DNA from: Chlorobaculum parvum NCIB 8327
GTDB lineage: Bacteria > Bacteroidota > Chlorobiia > Chlorobiales > Chlorobiaceae
Assembly (NCBI RefSeq): GCF_000020505.1
Contig: NC_011027.1
Span: 1,100,001 to 1,164,000, forward strand
Direction: 5' to 3'
Length of the DNA: 64,000 bases
The position numbers and the translations under genes were made by a program. Below the pieces are notes generated by a model. It made no database searches. It saw only the letters and a program-made list of their open reading frames with translations, and had not been told where the DNA came from. The stretch's first letter is position 1, and every line of letters begins with the position of its first letter. Shown here in pieces: positions 28,117-38,200 of the stretch.

Positions 28117-29148
28117 ATGACCTCATCTGTTCCGGCTGAAAAGAGTGGAAAGCAGCAAAAGAAACGTGTATTTGTCGTTGGTGCCACCGGCTATATCGGC
28201 AAGTTTGTCGTCCGGGAACTGGTGACAAGAGGCTACGAGGTGGTGAGTTTCGCTCGCCAGCGCTCCGGCGTGAACGCTTCGACCACCGCTGAGCAGACCC
28301 GCCAGGAGCTGAAGGGTTCGGAGGTGCGGTTCGGTGACGTATCCGATATGGATTCGCTCATGCGCGACGGCGTCAGGGGAGAGCATTTCGATGCGGTGGT
28401 TTCGTGCCTGACCTCGCGCAACGGCGGCATCAAGGATTCATGGAACATCGATTATCAGGCGACCCGCAACGCACTCGATGCCGGTATGTCGGCGGGCATC
28501 AGCCAGTTCGTGTTGCTTTCGGCCATCTGCGTGCAGAAGCCCATGCTGGAGTTCCAGCGCGCCAAGCTGAAGTTCGAAAAGGAGTTACGCGAGTCCGGCG
28601 TCACGTACTCCATCGTTCGGCCCACCGCTTTTTTCAAGTCGATTGCCGGACAGATCGAAAAGGTCAAAAACGGCAAGCCCTACGTCATGTTCGGCGATGG
28701 CAAGCTCACAGCGTGCAAGCCGATCAGCGAGGCTGACTTGGCCCGCTTTATTGCCGATTGTCTTGAAGATCCGGAGAAGCAGAACAAGATCATGCCCATC
28801 GGCGGGCCGGGTGAGGCCGTGACGAACCTCGATCAGGCGCTGATGCTGTTCGAGCTGCTCGGCCGCGAGCCGAAGCTCAAAAAGGTGCCGATCCAGATGT
28901 TCGACGTGATCATTCCGGTGCTGACGCTCTTGTCAAAGGTTTTTCCGTCGTTTGCCGAAAAAGCCGAGTTCGCCCGGATCGGCAAGTACTATTGCTCGGA
29001 ATCGATGTTGGTGTGGGATCCGGTCAAGCAACAGTATGACGCCGATGCCACCCCCTCATATGGCACCGATACGTTACGTGATTTCTACAAGCGCGCGCTC
29101 AAAGAGGGACTTGCCGGGCAGGAGCTCGGAGCGCACTCCATGTTCTGA
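28117..29148 (+). CDS. bciA: 8-vinyl reductase of (bacterio)chlorophyll synthesis, BciA-like
   Basis: 343 aa from ATG 28117. NAD(P)-binding GATGYIG at residues 22-28, then an atypical short-chain dehydrogenase fold with LLSAICVQKPMLEFQRAK replacing the usual YxxxK region. SIVRPTAFFKSIAGQI and FGDGKLTACKPISEADLA follow; these blocks are typical of divinyl chlorophyllide 8-vinyl reductases. The enzyme reduces the C8 vinyl of divinyl (proto)chlorophyllide with NADPH. BciA is the form known from Chlorobaculum tepidum. The next gene starts 8 bp after the stop. Confidence 0.9.
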   Translation: MTSSVPAEKSGKQQKKRVFVVGATGYIGKFVVRELVTRGYEVVSFARQRSGVNASTTAEQTRQELKGSEVRFGDVSDMDSLMRDGVRGEHFDAVVSCLTSRNGGIKDSWNIDYQATRNALDAGMSAGISQFVLLSAICVQKPMLEFQRAKLKFEKELRESGVTYSIVRPTAFFKSIAGQIEKVKNGKPYVMFGDGKLTACKPISEADLARFIADCLEDPEKQNKIMPIGGPGEAVTNLDQALMLFELLGREPKLKKVPIQMFDVIIPVLTLLSKVFPSFAEKAEFARIGKYYCSESMLVWDPVKQQYDADATPSYGTDTLRDFYKRALKEGLAGQELGAHSMF

Positions 29149-29158
29149 GGAGCTGCTC

Positions 29159-29839
29159 ATGATTACCCGATCCACCCTTGATTTCCTTGCCGATCTGAAG
29201 GCCAACAACAATCGCGAATGGTTCGAGGCCAATCGCCCGCGTTACCAGCAGGCTTCTGCTGATTTTTTCGATACGATTGCGCAATTCATTCAAATCCTCG
29301 CCACCTTCGACGAAGGTATCGCCGAGGTGATGCCTGATCCGAAGTCGTGCATCATGCGCATCTACCGTGATGTGCGTTTCTCGAAGGACAAGACGCCCTA
29401 CAAAACCGGCCTTTTCGCCTACGTAAGCAAGGGCGGGCGGAAGGGGCCGCTGGCGGGCTACTACCTGCATCTCGAACCGGGCAACTCGTTTGGCGGTGGG
29501 GGTCTTTACATGCCCGAAGCGTCGGTACTTGCCCAAACCCGTGAGGCAATCGCTGCCCGGTTCGACGAATGGCGCACCATCGTTCAAGCCACCGAACTGC
29601 TTGACAACTTTCCAGAAGGCGTCCAGCCGTCCGGTGCCCTCAAACGTGCACCAAAAGGGTACGAGGAGTCCAATCCTGCCATCGAGTATCTTCGTTACAA
29701 AGGCTACTTCACGCAACGCTTTTTCAGCGACGCCGAAGTGTTGAAGAGCGATTTTACCAAGCAACTCGGCATGTGCTGTCGTTCGGTTATGCCGATGGTC
29801 TCATTCCTCAACAGCGCGATCGAGTCGGAAACTCCCTGA
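29159..29839 (+). CDS. DUF2461 family protein
   Basis: 226 aa from ATG 29159 after GAGGAG; a longer frame overlapping bciA is not supported. The family pattern is clear: TLDFLADLKANNNREWFEAN near residues 5-24, SCIMRIYRDVRFSKDKTPYKT near 60-80, and a GYYLHLEPGNSFGGGGLY block. Function of DUF2461 (TIGR02453) is not known. It is probably in one transcript with bciA; the tie to pigment synthesis is only by position. Confidence 0.85.
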   Translation: MITRSTLDFLADLKANNNREWFEANRPRYQQASADFFDTIAQFIQILATFDEGIAEVMPDPKSCIMRIYRDVRFSKDKTPYKTGLFAYVSKGGRKGPLAGYYLHLEPGNSFGGGGLYMPEASVLAQTREAIAARFDEWRTIVQATELLDNFPEGVQPSGALKRAPKGYEESNPAIEYLRYKGYFTQRFFSDAEVLKSDFTKQLGMCCRSVMPMVSFLNSAIESETP

Positions 29840-29843
29840 CTGT

Positions 29844-30149
29844 TCACGCCTTTGGCAGCACCGAATCGCCGATAATCGGATCGAAATTGACTACGAAGCC
29901 TGGCTCAAACGTACCGAAACGGTCGCGGCCTTCAGGCATCCGGTGCACGCCTTTCGGAAACTCGCGGTTTTTCAGCAGATAATCGAGCAGGTAGTTCGTC
30001 AACCGGAAGTATCCGCTCGGTTTGTCGGAAGTTGCCGCCGGCGAAGGGTTCGGAGGCTTACCATCGGCCCACCGCTTCACGATCTCTTCGACGGCGGGAA
30101 GGAACAAGGCTTCGAGTTGGTTGCTCTCCTCGTTTTTCGATGTATTCAT
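29844..30149 (-). CDS. Small conserved-looking protein, function unknown
   Basis: 101 aa from ATG 30149, chosen because the longer frame to 30308 runs into the promoter region of the divergent gene. It has no signal peptide or membrane segment. Readable features are a helical start (LEALFLPAVEEIVKRW), a Pro-rich bend, FRLTNYLLDYLL, and a basic/acidic end with FGTFEPGFVVNFDP. Convergent with the DUF2461 gene, stop to stop within 4 bp. No family recognised. Confidence 0.55.
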   Translation of the reverse strand: MNTSKNEESNQLEALFLPAVEEIVKRWADGKPPNPSPAATSDKPSGYFRLTNYLLDYLLKNREFPKGVHRMPEGRDRFGTFEPGFVVNFDPIIGDSVLPKA

Positions 30150-30310
30150 GCAGATGATCTTCGAGAATTTTAATGCGCATCTTTTTTGGTGCGCAGGAAT
30201 CACGCGTTGACTGTCGTCAGAGACTATAGAAGCGGGTGACATCGGACTGCCGGAAACGGCTTCATGAAATTGGTCGCCTGTCTTGACACTGAAATAAACA
30301 GGAGACACTT

Positions 30311-30811
30311 ATGAAAAGCAAACTGTTGATGCTGGCGGGTGTCGCCGGCATACTGATGGCCAGCCCTTCTTCCAATGCCCTCGCGGATGTCAACATCAGG
30401 ATTGGCACCGGCGGTTACCATCGGCCAGCCTTTGTGATCGACCGCCCACCAACATTTGTGCGTCTGGCAACCCCGGGATTCTCGATTGCCATCGGAAATA
30501 GCCCTTACGATATCATTCTCTCGGGTAATTTCTATTACCTGTACAATAACGGGCACTGGTATCGTTCGCATCGCTACAACGGCCCATGGAAAGAGATTCA
30601 TCATCGGAAACTTCCTTACAAAATCAGGCGCTACCGTATCGACCAGATTCGCAAATTCAGGGCTGTGGAGAACAATCGCTGGCATAATCGTTACGACCGT
30701 CGTGACCGTCGCTTTGAAAGGCGGGATGATCGCCGTGACGACCGGCGTGACGACAGAAGAGACGACCGTCGTTACGATAGACGTGATGACTGGCCGATGC
30801 AGCGACGATAA
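30311..30811 (+). CDS. Secreted protein with Arg-Arg-Asp-Asp repeat tail
   Basis: 166 aa, ATG 30311 after AGGAG. Signal peptide 1-25 (ending NALA). Residues 26-115 hold an aromatic domain with FYYLYNNGHWYRSHRYNGPW, as in small envelope proteins of many proteobacteria. From about residue 128 the chain is nearly all Arg and Asp in short tandem units (RRDDRRDD...), with a high charge of both signs. The tail could bind nucleic acid, polyphosphate or the cell surface; this is a guess. A terminator follows. Confidence 0.7.
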   Translation: MKSKLLMLAGVAGILMASPSSNALADVNIRIGTGGYHRPAFVIDRPPTFVRLATPGFSIAIGNSPYDIILSGNFYYLYNNGHWYRSHRYNGPWKEIHHRKLPYKIRRYRIDQIRKFRAVENNRWHNRYDRRDRRFERRDDRRDDRRDDRRDDRRYDRRDDWPMQRR

Positions 30812-30829
30812 GAGCGTTGAACGCACACA

Positions 30830-30867
30830 AAAAAAGCCGGACGTTTTAGAAAGTCCGGCTTTTTTTG
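30830..30867. terminator. Bidirectional terminator after the RRDD-repeat gene
   Basis: Arms AGCCGGAC and GTCCGGCT flank a short loop, with an A run before and a T run after. It can end transcription of the gene on the plus strand and of the convergent UPF0149 gene on the minus strand. Confidence 0.85.
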
Positions 30868-30888
30868 TGCTGGTTCGCTATGAGTCAT

Positions 30889-31494
30889 TTACTCTTCGTC
30901 CTCATCTTCCTGCTGCCAGAAAGCGTGGATGTTTATGATCGATTCTTCGAGCATGGCGGTTATTTCATCCCGCTCCTCCTGCGACATGGCTTCGTAATCA
31001 TCGCTGACCTTGCCCAGAATAAAAAGCGGTCCGGCAAGCATGGCTGAGCTCTCCTCGTCGAACAGCGGTTGCCACGCTTCGTGCGACAACTCCATGCCGA
31101 GAATGAAGCCGAGTGCCCACTCTTCGATGGCGATTTCACGCTCTTCCGGTTCACCGTAGCCGAACATTTCATACAGCGGCAGGAACTCTTCCGGATTGGT
31201 TTCGAATTGTGCCGCAATGGCGCTGGCATGCCTGAACAGCAAGCCGGTGATCGACTCTTCCACTTCGGTCGACTCGAAAAGTTGCTCCTGCTTGTTGTCA
31301 GGATCGATCATGTACTGAATCCAGCGCGGCTGCGGCACCATTTCCGGGCCGATAACCAGAGCCGTCATGTAACCGTCGATCATTTCGAGCGACGACATGC
31401 ACTCCTCCGACGTTTTGTCAGAGACGAGAAAGCCTTCAAGCTCGTTCAGCTCTTCCTGTGACAGAGGGAGCAGGGAGGAATCGGATTGGATCAT
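30889..31494 (-). CDS. UPF0149/YecA-like acidic protein
   Basis: 201 aa from ATG 31494; a start 15 codons upstream lacks a clear ribosome-binding site. It is strongly acidic. The YecA/UPF0149 pattern is present: SLEMIDGYMTALVIGP near residues 33-48 and EEREIAIEEWALGFILGMEL near 116-135. A C-terminal Asp/Glu tail ends the protein; there is no Cys-rich SEC-C zinc tail as in some YecA proteins. Function is not known. Confidence 0.8.
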   Translation of the reverse strand: MIQSDSSLLPLSQEELNELEGFLVSDKTSEECMSSLEMIDGYMTALVIGPEMVPQPRWIQYMIDPDNKQEQLFESTEVEESITGLLFRHASAIAAQFETNPEEFLPLYEMFGYGEPEEREIAIEEWALGFILGMELSHEAWQPLFDEESSAMLAGPLFILGKVSDDYEAMSQEERDEITAMLEESIINIHAFWQQEDEDEE

Positions 31495-31567
31495 GATGTT
31501 CGATGATGGTGGTTGTTGGTATTTTGACCTCTGTCGCAACAGAGAAGAGGTATCCGCTCGGCTGCTT

Positions 31568-31747
31568 TTACGCTTTTGGCTCCCAGTAGCAACGCTTGGG
31601 GGAAACGATTGCCTCTTCTTCCTTGAGCTGCTTCATTGCTTTGTCAACCTCTTTGCGGTCGAGGCCACTTTTTTCGGCGATCTGACCGGCGCTCATCGGT
31701 TCGCCCTCTTTTTTCAGCACTTCGAGAACGGTGGTTTTCGCGTCCAT
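31568..31747 (-). CDS. Small winged-helix-like protein, 59 aa
   Basis: From ATG 31747 to TAA 31568 the minus strand encodes 59 residues. The pattern [20 protein letters not shown], then [20 protein letters not shown] and an [11 protein letters not shown] end is that of a minimal winged helix-turn-helix: helix 1, a recognition pair, and a beta hairpin. It may be a DNA-binding regulator. It lies 73 bp before the UPF0149 start on the same strand, so the two may be one transcript. The reading was made by eye. Confidence 0.65.
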   Translation of the reverse strand: MDAKTTVLEVLKKEGEPMSAGQIAEKSGLDRKEVDKAMKQLKEEEAIVSPKRCYWEPKA

Positions 31748-32009
31748 GAGATGATTTCGTATAAAATTGTGGGAAATAAAATTATGCCTTCAATGTAATG
31801 AATTCGGCCCATTGATAATTGAGAATTGATGATGAATAATGATGGCCGATTTTGCAACAAATCACTCTGTTAGATGCTTCGTCCATGTTGTCTGTTCTTG
31901 ATAATACACGGGCAATTCAGTACTTATAGTTTTAAGGACTGCCGCAAACCAAGCGATATCTACATGCCCCGTTCATCACACGTTGCCCTAACCTCCGGAG
32001 CTGCCCGCC

Positions 32010-35000
32010 GTGCTTGAGATCTACACAGGCAACCGGCTAGAAACGCTCGTTTCAGCGTTCGGCGACATGGTCGCGGCCTCGCCGCTCGCTTCGCCGTTCG
32101 AGCGCGAGTGGATCGTCGTGCAGAGCCGGGGAATGCAGCGGTGGCTCTCGATGCGGCTCGCCGCGCAGTTCGGCGTCTGGGCCGGGGCGGAGTACCCGTT
32201 TCCGAACGCGCTTGTGCAGCGGCTTTTCGAGTGGCTGGAGCTATCCAAGCAGGCTGACACCGAGCGATTCTCGAAGGAGTCGATCTGCTGGAGTCTGATG
32301 CGCCTCTTGCCGGGCTTGCTCGAACGCGACTCGTTCGTTCCACTTCGCGCCTATCTCGATGGCGACCGCGACGGCCTGAAGCTCTTTCAGCTCTGCGGCA
32401 GGATTGGCGACACCTTCGACCAGTACACGCTGTTCCGTCCCGGCCTGCTCTCAGCATGGGAGACAGGTAACGACGACGCAGCTCGCGACTGGCAACCAGA
32501 GCTATGGCGCACGCTCATCGCGGAAAGCGCTGGCAAGCATCGCGGCCAGCTCAAGGCGGCGTTCATCCGGAAGCTGAAAAATGCCGAGCTGCCCGACGAC
32601 TTTCCGAAACGCATTTCGCTCTTCGGCGTTTCCTACATGCCGCCGTTTCACGTCGAGATGCTCCAGGCGCTCGCCGCGCGGATTCCGGTCAACCTGTTTC
32701 TCCTGAGTCCGACCCGAGAGTTCTGGACGGACATCGTTTCGCGGCGGCGGCTGTTCCGCATGAGCGAGAGCGAGCGGGCGCTGAGCATGGAGGGCAATCC
32801 GCTGCTCGCCTCGCTCGGCAAGAGCGGACGCGAGTTCGCCGAACTGCTGCTTGAGGTCGGCAATGTAAAAGGTGAGCACGAAATCTACGACGACCCCAGC
32901 ACGGAGACGCTGCTCCGCGCCGTGCAGTCGGACATGCTCAATCTGCGCGGCGACGCCACTGAGGCGAAGCATCCAGCGCCCGACGCCAGCGACCGCTCGG
33001 TGCAGGTGCACTCCTGCCACAATCCGCTGCGCGAGGTCGAGGTGCTGCACGACAATCTGCTCGATCTGCTCAACCGCGTGCCCAGCCTCGAACCGCGCGA
33101 CATCGTGGTAATGACGCCCGACATCGAAACCTACGCGCCCTACATCGCCACGGTGTTTGGCGCTGCTGGAAATGGGGAGCCGCGCCTGCCGCACTCCATC
33201 GCCGACCGCCGGATGCTCGACGAGGGCGGCGTCGCTCCGGCGATGCTCAAATTGCTCGAACTCTACGGCAGCCGCCACACCGCGCCCGCGCTCTTCGACC
33301 TCGTCTCGTCGCCGCCGGTCAGCCGCCGGTTCCGGCTCGGCGAGGAGGAGCTCGACACGGTGCGGCGCTGGATCGAAGAGACGCGCATCCGATGGGGAAT
33401 GGACGAGCGTTCGCGCAGCAGTCTCGGCCTGCCGCCGTTCCGCGAGAACTCGTGGCGAGCGGGGCTGGAGCGGATGCTGCTCGGCTACGCGATGCCTGAC
33501 GAGGGGCGGCTTTTCGATGGCGTGCTGCCGTTCGAAGTCGCAGGCGACGCCGAAACGCTCGGCAAGCTGGCCGATTTCATCGACGCCGTCGATCAGCTCT
33601 CGAAGCGCTTCAGCCGCCCGCGCCCACTCGGCGAGTGGCGGGAGCACTTCCTCTGGATCCTCGAAAGCTTCATCGAAGCCGACGCCGATTCGGAGCGCGA
33701 GCTGGCGCATGTCAAGAAGGAGATCGACAGTCTCACCGCGCTGGCCGAACACTCCAATTTTGCAGGTGAGGTCTCGGCGCAGGTGATGATCGCCTGGCTG
33801 CGCGGTCGGCTCGAACAGTTCGAGATGGGCCTCGGCTTCATGACCGGTGGCATCACCTTCTGCGCGATGCTGCCGATGCGCAGCATTCCGTTCCGCGTGG
33901 TGGCGATGATCGGCATGAACGACGGCGCATTTCCGCGCCAGCAGCGTCCGCCCGGCTTCGACCTGCTCGCCCGCAAGCCGCGCAAGGGCGACCGCTCGGT
34001 GCGCGGCGACGACCGCTATCTCTTCCTCGAATCGATCCTCTCCGCCCGCGACGTGCTCTACCTGAGCTACGTCGGCCAGAGCGTCCGCGACAACAGCCCA
34101 CTACCACCGTCTGTACTGGTGAGCGAGTTGCTCGACGCCGTCGAGCGCGGTTTCGAGTTTCCTGACGGCGAGGATGCCTCGTCGAGGCTGGTCGTGCAGC
34201 ATCGCCTCCAGGGCTTCAGCCCGGCCTACTTCACGAAAGGATCGCCGCTTTTCAGCTACTCGGTGGAAAACTTCCGTGCGCTCGCGGGACGCAATTCGCT
34301 TGACACCAGACCGTTTATCGAGGAGCCGCTCGACGGTCTAACCGATGAAGAGCGGACGGTGACGCTTGACGATCTCGCCCGCTTTTTCGCCAACCCGGCG
34401 GCGTTTTTTCTGGAGCGAAGACTTGGCTTGAAACCCTCGTCAGCAGCGGAACCACTCGGTGAGCGCGAGCCGTTTGAAGCGGTGGGACTCGAACGCTACG
34501 CAATGCGTCAGGAACTGCTCGAAGCGCTGCTCGAAGGCCGCGATGGGCGAGCGATGCTACCGCTCTTCCGTTCGCGTGGATTGCTTCCTCCGGCGACGCA
34601 CGGCGAGCTGCTGTTCCGCAAGTTGCTCGCCGAGGTCGAGGAGTTCGCGGAGAAGGTGCAGGAACTGAAAGGCGGCGGCACGTTCAGCCAGCTCGACATC
34701 GATCTTGACATCGGCGGATTCCGCCTGACTGGAACACTCGACCACCTTTTGCCGACTGGCCAGCTCCTCTACCGCTGCGCAAGAATGCGCGCGCAGGATC
34801 GCCTCCGCTCGTGGCTTCTGCACCTCGCGCGACTCGCTGCCGGGCACGGTGAGTCGCACGAAACGCGCATCGTCACGCTCGACCGCTCGATCTGCTATCG
34901 CCCCGTTACCGGAGCAGCCGAACGACTCGAAGCGTTGCTCGATTTTTATCGCGAAGGCCTTGCCGAGCCGCTGCCATTCTTTCCCTGCACCTCGCTTGCC

Positions 35001-35207
35001 TGGGCTGAAAAGGCTGACAAACCCGAAGCCGATCGGCGCAAAGCCGCCCTCGGCGAATGGCTCGACGGCTTCGGCGGAATCGAGGGTGAGGGGAGCGACC
35101 CGGCCATCCGCCGCTGCTTCGGCCAAGAACCGCCCTTCGGCGACCACTTCGAGACCATCGCCGCCGATCTGCTGCAACCAATGATCGAGCACGGAGGCAA
35201 GGTATGA
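32010..35207 (+). CDS. recC: Exodeoxyribonuclease V, gamma subunit (RecC)
   Basis: 1065 aa, GTG start after CTCCGGAG. The N-terminus VLEIYTGNRLETL and QSRGMQRWLSMRLA block, followed by the long inactive helicase-like domains, are typical of RecC. RecC scans for the Chi-type site and splits the strands. recB overlaps it by 4 bp (ATGA) and recD overlaps recB likewise, giving a translationally coupled recC-recB-recD operon. Strong GC and high codon bias produce long empty frames on the other strand. Confidence 0.92.
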   Translation: MLEIYTGNRLETLVSAFGDMVAASPLASPFEREWIVVQSRGMQRWLSMRLAAQFGVWAGAEYPFPNALVQRLFEWLELSKQADTERFSKESICWSLMRLLPGLLERDSFVPLRAYLDGDRDGLKLFQLCGRIGDTFDQYTLFRPGLLSAWETGNDDAARDWQPELWRTLIAESAGKHRGQLKAAFIRKLKNAELPDDFPKRISLFGVSYMPPFHVEMLQALAARIPVNLFLLSPTREFWTDIVSRRRLFRMSESERALSMEGNPLLASLGKSGREFAELLLEVGNVKGEHEIYDDPSTETLLRAVQSDMLNLRGDATEAKHPAPDASDRSVQVHSCHNPLREVEVLHDNLLDLLNRVPSLEPRDIVVMTPDIETYAPYIATVFGAAGNGEPRLPHSIADRRMLDEGGVAPAMLKLLELYGSRHTAPALFDLVSSPPVSRRFRLGEEELDTVRRWIEETRIRWGMDERSRSSLGLPPFRENSWRAGLERMLLGYAMPDEGRLFDGVLPFEVAGDAETLGKLADFIDAVDQLSKRFSRPRPLGEWREHFLWILESFIEADADSERELAHVKKEIDSLTALAEHSNFAGEVSAQVMIAWLRGRLEQFEMGLGFMTGGITFCAMLPMRSIPFRVVAMIGMNDGAFPRQQRPPGFDLLARKPRKGDRSVRGDDRYLFLESILSARDVLYLSYVGQSVRDNSPLPPSVLVSELLDAVERGFEFPDGEDASSRLVVQHRLQGFSPAYFTKGSPLFSYSVENFRALAGRNSLDTRPFIEEPLDGLTDEERTVTLDDLARFFANPAAFFLERRLGLKPSSAAEPLGEREPFEAVGLERYAMRQELLEALLEGRDGRAMLPLFRSRGLLPPATHGELLFRKLLAEVEEFAEKVQELKGGGTFSQLDIDLDIGGFRLTGTLDHLLPTGQLLYRCARMRAQDRLRSWLLHLARLAAGHGESHETRIVTLDRSICYRPVTGAAERLEALLDFYREGLAEPLPFFPCTSLAWAEKADKPEADRRKAALGEWLDGFGGIEGEGSDPAIRRCFGQEPPFGDHFETIAADLLQPMIEHGGKV

Positions 35208-38200
35208 CGATCCGCATTCTCGATCACGCCGCCGTTTCGCTCTCGGGCATGAACCTCATCGAGGCAAGCGCGGGCACGGGCAAGACCTACGCCATCGCCT
35301 CGCTCTACCTGCGGTTGCTCGTCGAAAAGGAGTTGCGGCCCGAACAGATTCTCGTCGTCACCTTCACCGAAGCCGCCACGCAGGAGCTTCGCGCGCGCAT
35401 CCGTCGCCGCATTCGCGAGGCGCTTGACGTGATGCGCGGTGAGCCGACGGAGGATGACTTTCTCGCCAATCTTCGCGACCGCGCTGACGTAACCGGTTCG
35501 ACCGACCACGTCGCAGTACTGCTCGAAGCGGCGCTCGCCGAGTTCGACATGGCCTCGATCTTCACGATTCACGGCTTCTGTTTGCGGGCGTTGCAGGATC
35601 ACGCTTTCGAGAGCGGCGCACTCTACGACACCGAGCTGATGGACGACCAGTCCGCGCTTGCCGGGCAGGTAATCGACGACTTCTGGCGGGAGCGATTTTT
35701 CGGAAGCGCCAACCGTCTGCTCTCCTGCGCGCTGCTGAAAAAGTGGACGCCCGACAAACTCATGGCTTTCCTGCAATCGTTGCAGCTCTCGGAGCGCGAC
35801 GTGGTGCTGCCGGTTTACGGCGAAACGGAGATCGCGCGGATCGAGGACGAGGCTCAAGCAGCCTATGACGAAATACGCCGCATCTGGCGTGACGAGCGCG
35901 AAGCAATTTCGACGATTCTGCGCAGCGACAAAAGCCTCAGTCGCTCCGAGAAATATTATCGCGATGATAAAGTCGAGCCGTTGCTGTCGTCGCTTGACGA
36001 GTTCATCGAAGAGCGAAACCCCTTCGCGCTCTTCGACGGCTTCGAGAAGCTGACCGCTTCCGGCATCGCGGCAGGCACAAAGTCTTCCAAGGCTTCGCCT
36101 GAACATCCCTTTTTCGAGGCATGCGAGCGGTTGCAATCGGAGGCGGATGAGCGGTTGCTGGCTCTGAAGTCTGAGCTTGTGACTTTCTACCGAAAGCGCC
36201 TGCCGGAGCGCAAGAAGGAGGGCAACATCCGCTTTTTCGACGATCTGCTCACCGATCTCTACCACGCGCTGGCCGATGGCCCGGAAGCCGCCACGCTGGC
36301 CGAGGCGCTACGGACTCGCTACAAGGCAGCGCTGATCGACGAGTTTCAGGACACCGATCCGGTTCAGTACGACATCTTCCGGCGCATCTACGCTACCTCG
36401 GACGCGCCGCTCTTCCTCATCGGCGATCCCAAGCAGGCGATCTACAGCTTCCGGGGAGCGGACATTTTTGCCTATTTCCATGCTGCCAGCGATGTTGGCG
36501 AGGAGCGGCGCTTCACGCTCAACACCAACTGGCGCTCGACGCCGAAGCTGCTCGACGGCTTCAACCGCCTCTTCGATCACGCTCGCCAGCCCTTCGTCTT
36601 CGACGGCATTCCGTCACCGCCGCTCGTGGCGGGCCGCGTCATCCCCGAATCGGAGTTGACCTGCAAGCCGCCGCTCGAACTCTGCCTGCTCGATGGCGGC
36701 GATGGGGACGGCAGCCTCAAAAGCGGCGACGCCACGCAGTTCGCAGCGGATGCGTGCGCCTCGATGGTTGCCGAAACGATCCGCGACGGTGCAGACGCGA
36801 GCGGCATTGCGGTGATCGTGCGCACCCACCGGCAGGCCCGGCTGATGCAGGCGACGCTGCGCAAGGCGGGCATTGTGTCGGTCATGCGCAGCGACGAGAG
36901 CGTCTTCACCTCCGTCGAGGCCGAGGAGGTGCGCATTCTCGTGACGGCGCTCGCCGAGCCGGGGCGCGAAACACTTGTGCGGGCCGCGCTCGTCACGCCG
37001 CTTTTCGGGCTGAACGGCAGCGACATCGCCCGTTTCAACGACGACGAAAACGCCCTGGCCGCTCGGTTGCAAGAGTTCCGCGACTACCACCGACTCTGGC
37101 GGGAGCGCGGCTTCATGGTGATGGCCCGCGAGCTGATGCGCCGCGAAGGGGTGCGCGAGCGGCTGCTGGCCACGGCGGAGGCGTCGGGCGAACGGGCGCT
37201 GACCAACGTGCTGCACTGCTTCGAGCTGCTACACCGCGAAGCGCACGCGCGAGGCCTCGGCATGGAGAGCCTCGTGGCGTGGTTCAGCGAGCGCGTGGCG
37301 ACTCGCGAAACCGGCGAGGAGTACCAGATTCGCCTCGAAAGCGACGAACCGGCAGTCAAGATCATCACCGCGCACGTCAGCAAAGGGTTGCAGTACCCGG
37401 TCGTCTTCTGCCCGTTCCAGTTCGTCAGAGGAGGCGATAAGGACGACGTAGTTCTCTGCCACGACGACGCAGGGCGGATGGTGCGCGATTTCGGCTCTGC
37501 GTCCATCGCGCATCACCGGACGCTTGCCGCGCGGGAGACGCTTGCCGAGAACCTGCGCCTCTTCTACGTCGCCCTGACGCGGGCCGAACAGCGCTGCATC
37601 TTCTTCACCGCGCGGATCGTCGATGGCCGCAAAAGCGGCAAGCCGCCGCAACTTACGCCCGCCTCTTATTTACTCTACGCCTCGGACGATGCCAGAAAAA
37701 GCTCCGATCCGGTCGCCGACGCGACGGGCGAGCTTTCAGTCATCGGGGTGAATACGATGGCCGGACGATTGCAAGTGCTGGCGGACGAATCGGATGGCGC
37801 AATACAGGTCAAACGTCTAACGCTGGGCGACGATTTCCGCGTGAGCGTTCCGCTTTCCGAATCGACGGAGCGGCCTGAACTCGTGCTGCGAGAGTTCAGA
37901 AAAATCCTCGAAACCGACTGGCGAATCGCGAGCTTCACCACCCTCAGCCGCCACAAGCACATGGCCTTCGAGCTGCCCGACCGCGACGAAAGCGCTCCGT
38001 CGGAACCCGCTGCGCCGCTCGCGTTGCCGGATGCGGAGCGCAGCATCTTCGCCTTTCCGAAAGGAGCCGGGGCGGGCATCCTGATGCACTCGATCTTCGA
38101 GACACTCGACTTCGTTTCGGCTTCCGACGCCGACATCGACGAGGCCTGTGCAACGGCGCTCGACCGGTACGGCTTTGACGAGGAGTGGCAGCCAGCCCTC

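Noticed and set aside
30710-30800. Tandem repeats that could suggest a CRISPR-like array
   Set aside because: The units are about 12 bp, directly adjacent, in frame and code for the RRDD tail; there are no spacers.
34946-36265. Long open frame (439 codons) on the minus strand across recC/recB
   Set aside because: It lies wholly opposite clear recC and recB motifs and arises from the GC-rich codon bias of that operon; it shows no domain and no ribosome-binding site.
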